In this document: one piece after another, positions 63,511-64,000 of the stretch
Numbering within the stretch: the first letter of the stretch is position 1
How the letters are laid out: each line of letters begins with the position of its first letter
NCBI GenBank assembly: GCA_016926875.1
Contig: JAFGNU010000061.1
Span: 1-64,000 of the forward strand
Direction: 5' to 3'
Length of the DNA: 64,000 bases
DNA from: Anaerolineae bacterium
GTDB lineage: Bacteria > Chloroflexota > Anaerolineae > Aggregatilineales > Aggregatilineaceae
Notes under the pieces: model-generated
What the model was told of the DNA's origin: nothing
Seen by the model: the letters and a program-made list of their open reading frames with translations, nothing else
The model's database searches: none
Program-made: the position numbers and the translations under genes

Positions 63511-63989
63511 TCATTCGCCATCCCCAGCCGGATGAAGCCGGGCGCGTGCTGGCGTTGTTTGAAGACGAAGTGCGCGCAGGCCGGATGCTGCCGCGCTCGG
63601 AGGATAACTTCCGCGCGCACGTCGAAGACTGGCTGATCGCAGAACAGGCCGGGCAGGTAGTCGGCTGCGTGTCGCTGGTGTATTTCAACCAGGAGCTGTG
63701 CGAGGTGCGCTCGCTGGCCGTACATCCCGATTACCGGGGCAACGGCGTTGCCAGCAAGCTGGTGTCGGCGGCGATAGATATGGCCCGTGAGCATGATATG
63801 CGCCGCGTGCTGACGCTGACACGTGCGCCGCGCCTGTTCGAGCATCTCGGTTTTGTGCGCGATTTTGTGGACAACTTCCCGGAGAAAGTCTGGCAAGACT
63901 GCGCGCCGTGTCCGTTCCGCGATGCGTGCGACGAAGTAGCGTTGATCTATCACCTCCACCGGCAGGAGAAAACCTCAGATGGCAAGTAA
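63507..63989 (+). CDS. GNAT acetyltransferase, short N-acetylglutamate synthase type
   Basis: A 160-residue GNAT enzyme with acetyl-CoA site VRSLAVHPDYRGNGVASKLV, and FEHLGFVRDFVDNFPEKVWQ and CAPCPFRDACDEVALIYHL at the C-terminus; the FPEKVW-DC segment is typical of short, single-domain ArgA-like N-acetylglutamate synthases. It overlaps argD by 4 bases, which supports this role as the first enzyme of the pathway. A general GNAT function cannot be excluded. Confidence 0.85.
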   Translation: MIIRHPQPDEAGRVLALFEDEVRAGRMLPRSEDNFRAHVEDWLIAEQAGQVVGCVSLVYFNQELCEVRSLAVHPDYRGNGVASKLVSAAIDMAREHDMRRVLTLTRAPRLFEHLGFVRDFVDNFPEKVWQDCAPCPFRDACDEVALIYHLHRQEKTSDGK

Positions 63990-64000
63990 TAGCGTAACAG
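63979..64000 (+). CDS. Start of the next gene, cut by the window end
   Basis: ATG at 63979 opens a frame (MASNSVT) that continues beyond the window and overlaps the preceding gene by 11 bases. GCAGGAGAA lies about ten bases upstream. It could be a further arginine gene, but nothing in seven codons tells which. Confidence 0.4.

Overview
The window looks like chromosomal DNA of a GC-rich bacterium, most probably a member of the Chloroflexota (Anaerolineae-like). The reasons are a LysW-dependent aminoadipate lysine operon beside a separate acetylated arginine operon, a T-box in front of trp, a DUF6391 protein, a B-box zinc-ribbon membrane protein, a VanW protein and a sortase. The phylum is inferred from gene content only. 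No rRNA, intact tRNA, CRISPR array or intact insertion sequence was seen.

Layout. 0.1-7.8 kb (+): promoter, tryptophan T-box leader, then trpE-G-D-C-F, a GNAT acetyltransferase, trpB-A. 7.8-9.6 kb: a small ribbon-helix-helix protein divergent from an MFS exporter, with overlapping promoters, a palindrome over them and a transcription attenuator before the exporter. 9.6-10.2 kb (-): an ICMT-like membrane methyltransferase. 10.4-19.75 kb (-): a ten-gene operon lysW-X-Y-Z-J, homocitrate synthase, homoaconitase (two subunits), homoisocitrate dehydrogenase, lysK. It is preceded by two consecutive attenuators, each with its own lysine-codon-rich leader peptide. 19.8-29.0 kb: a plant-polysaccharide locus with a secreted CBM9-GH3 enzyme, an unknown protein, a GH3 beta-xylosidase-like enzyme, a LacI-type regulator and a GH67 alpha-glucuronidase. 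A shared LacI-type palindrome lies before the regulator gene and before the unknown protein/GH3 pair. 29.0-31.2 kb: a GNAT, a transposase remnant, an alpha/alpha-toroid protein and a decayed initiator-tRNA copy. 31.5-35.8 kb (+): IclR regulator and a peptide-type ABC importer lacking its ATPases. 36.0-39.1 kb: hybrid sensor kinase (GAF-GAF-PAS-HisKA-HATPase) divergent from a single-domain response regulator. 39.2-42.8 kb (-): pyruvate:ferredoxin oxidoreductase. 43.1-59.4 kb: housekeeping and envelope genes (HAD phosphatase, sortase, DUF6391, holA, small membrane protein, STAS, MBL hydrolase, glycine C-acetyltransferase, radical SAM, recN, B-box protein, NAD kinase, radA, VanW). 59.4-64 kb (+): an EthD-YbaK fusion, then an arginine-codon-rich leader peptide with attenuator and argC-B-D plus an N-acetylglutamate-synthase-like GNAT.

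The strongest theme is regulation. Three amino-acid operons in this one window are each governed by transcription attenuation, using different sensors: a tRNA-sensing T-box for tryptophan, tandem lysine leader peptides for lysine, and an arginine leader peptide for arginine. The complementary segments that would make the alternative antiterminators can be read directly from the DNA. The lysine and arginine operons also carry paralogous enzymes (lysY/argC, lysZ/argB, lysJ/argD), so separate end-product control makes biological sense.
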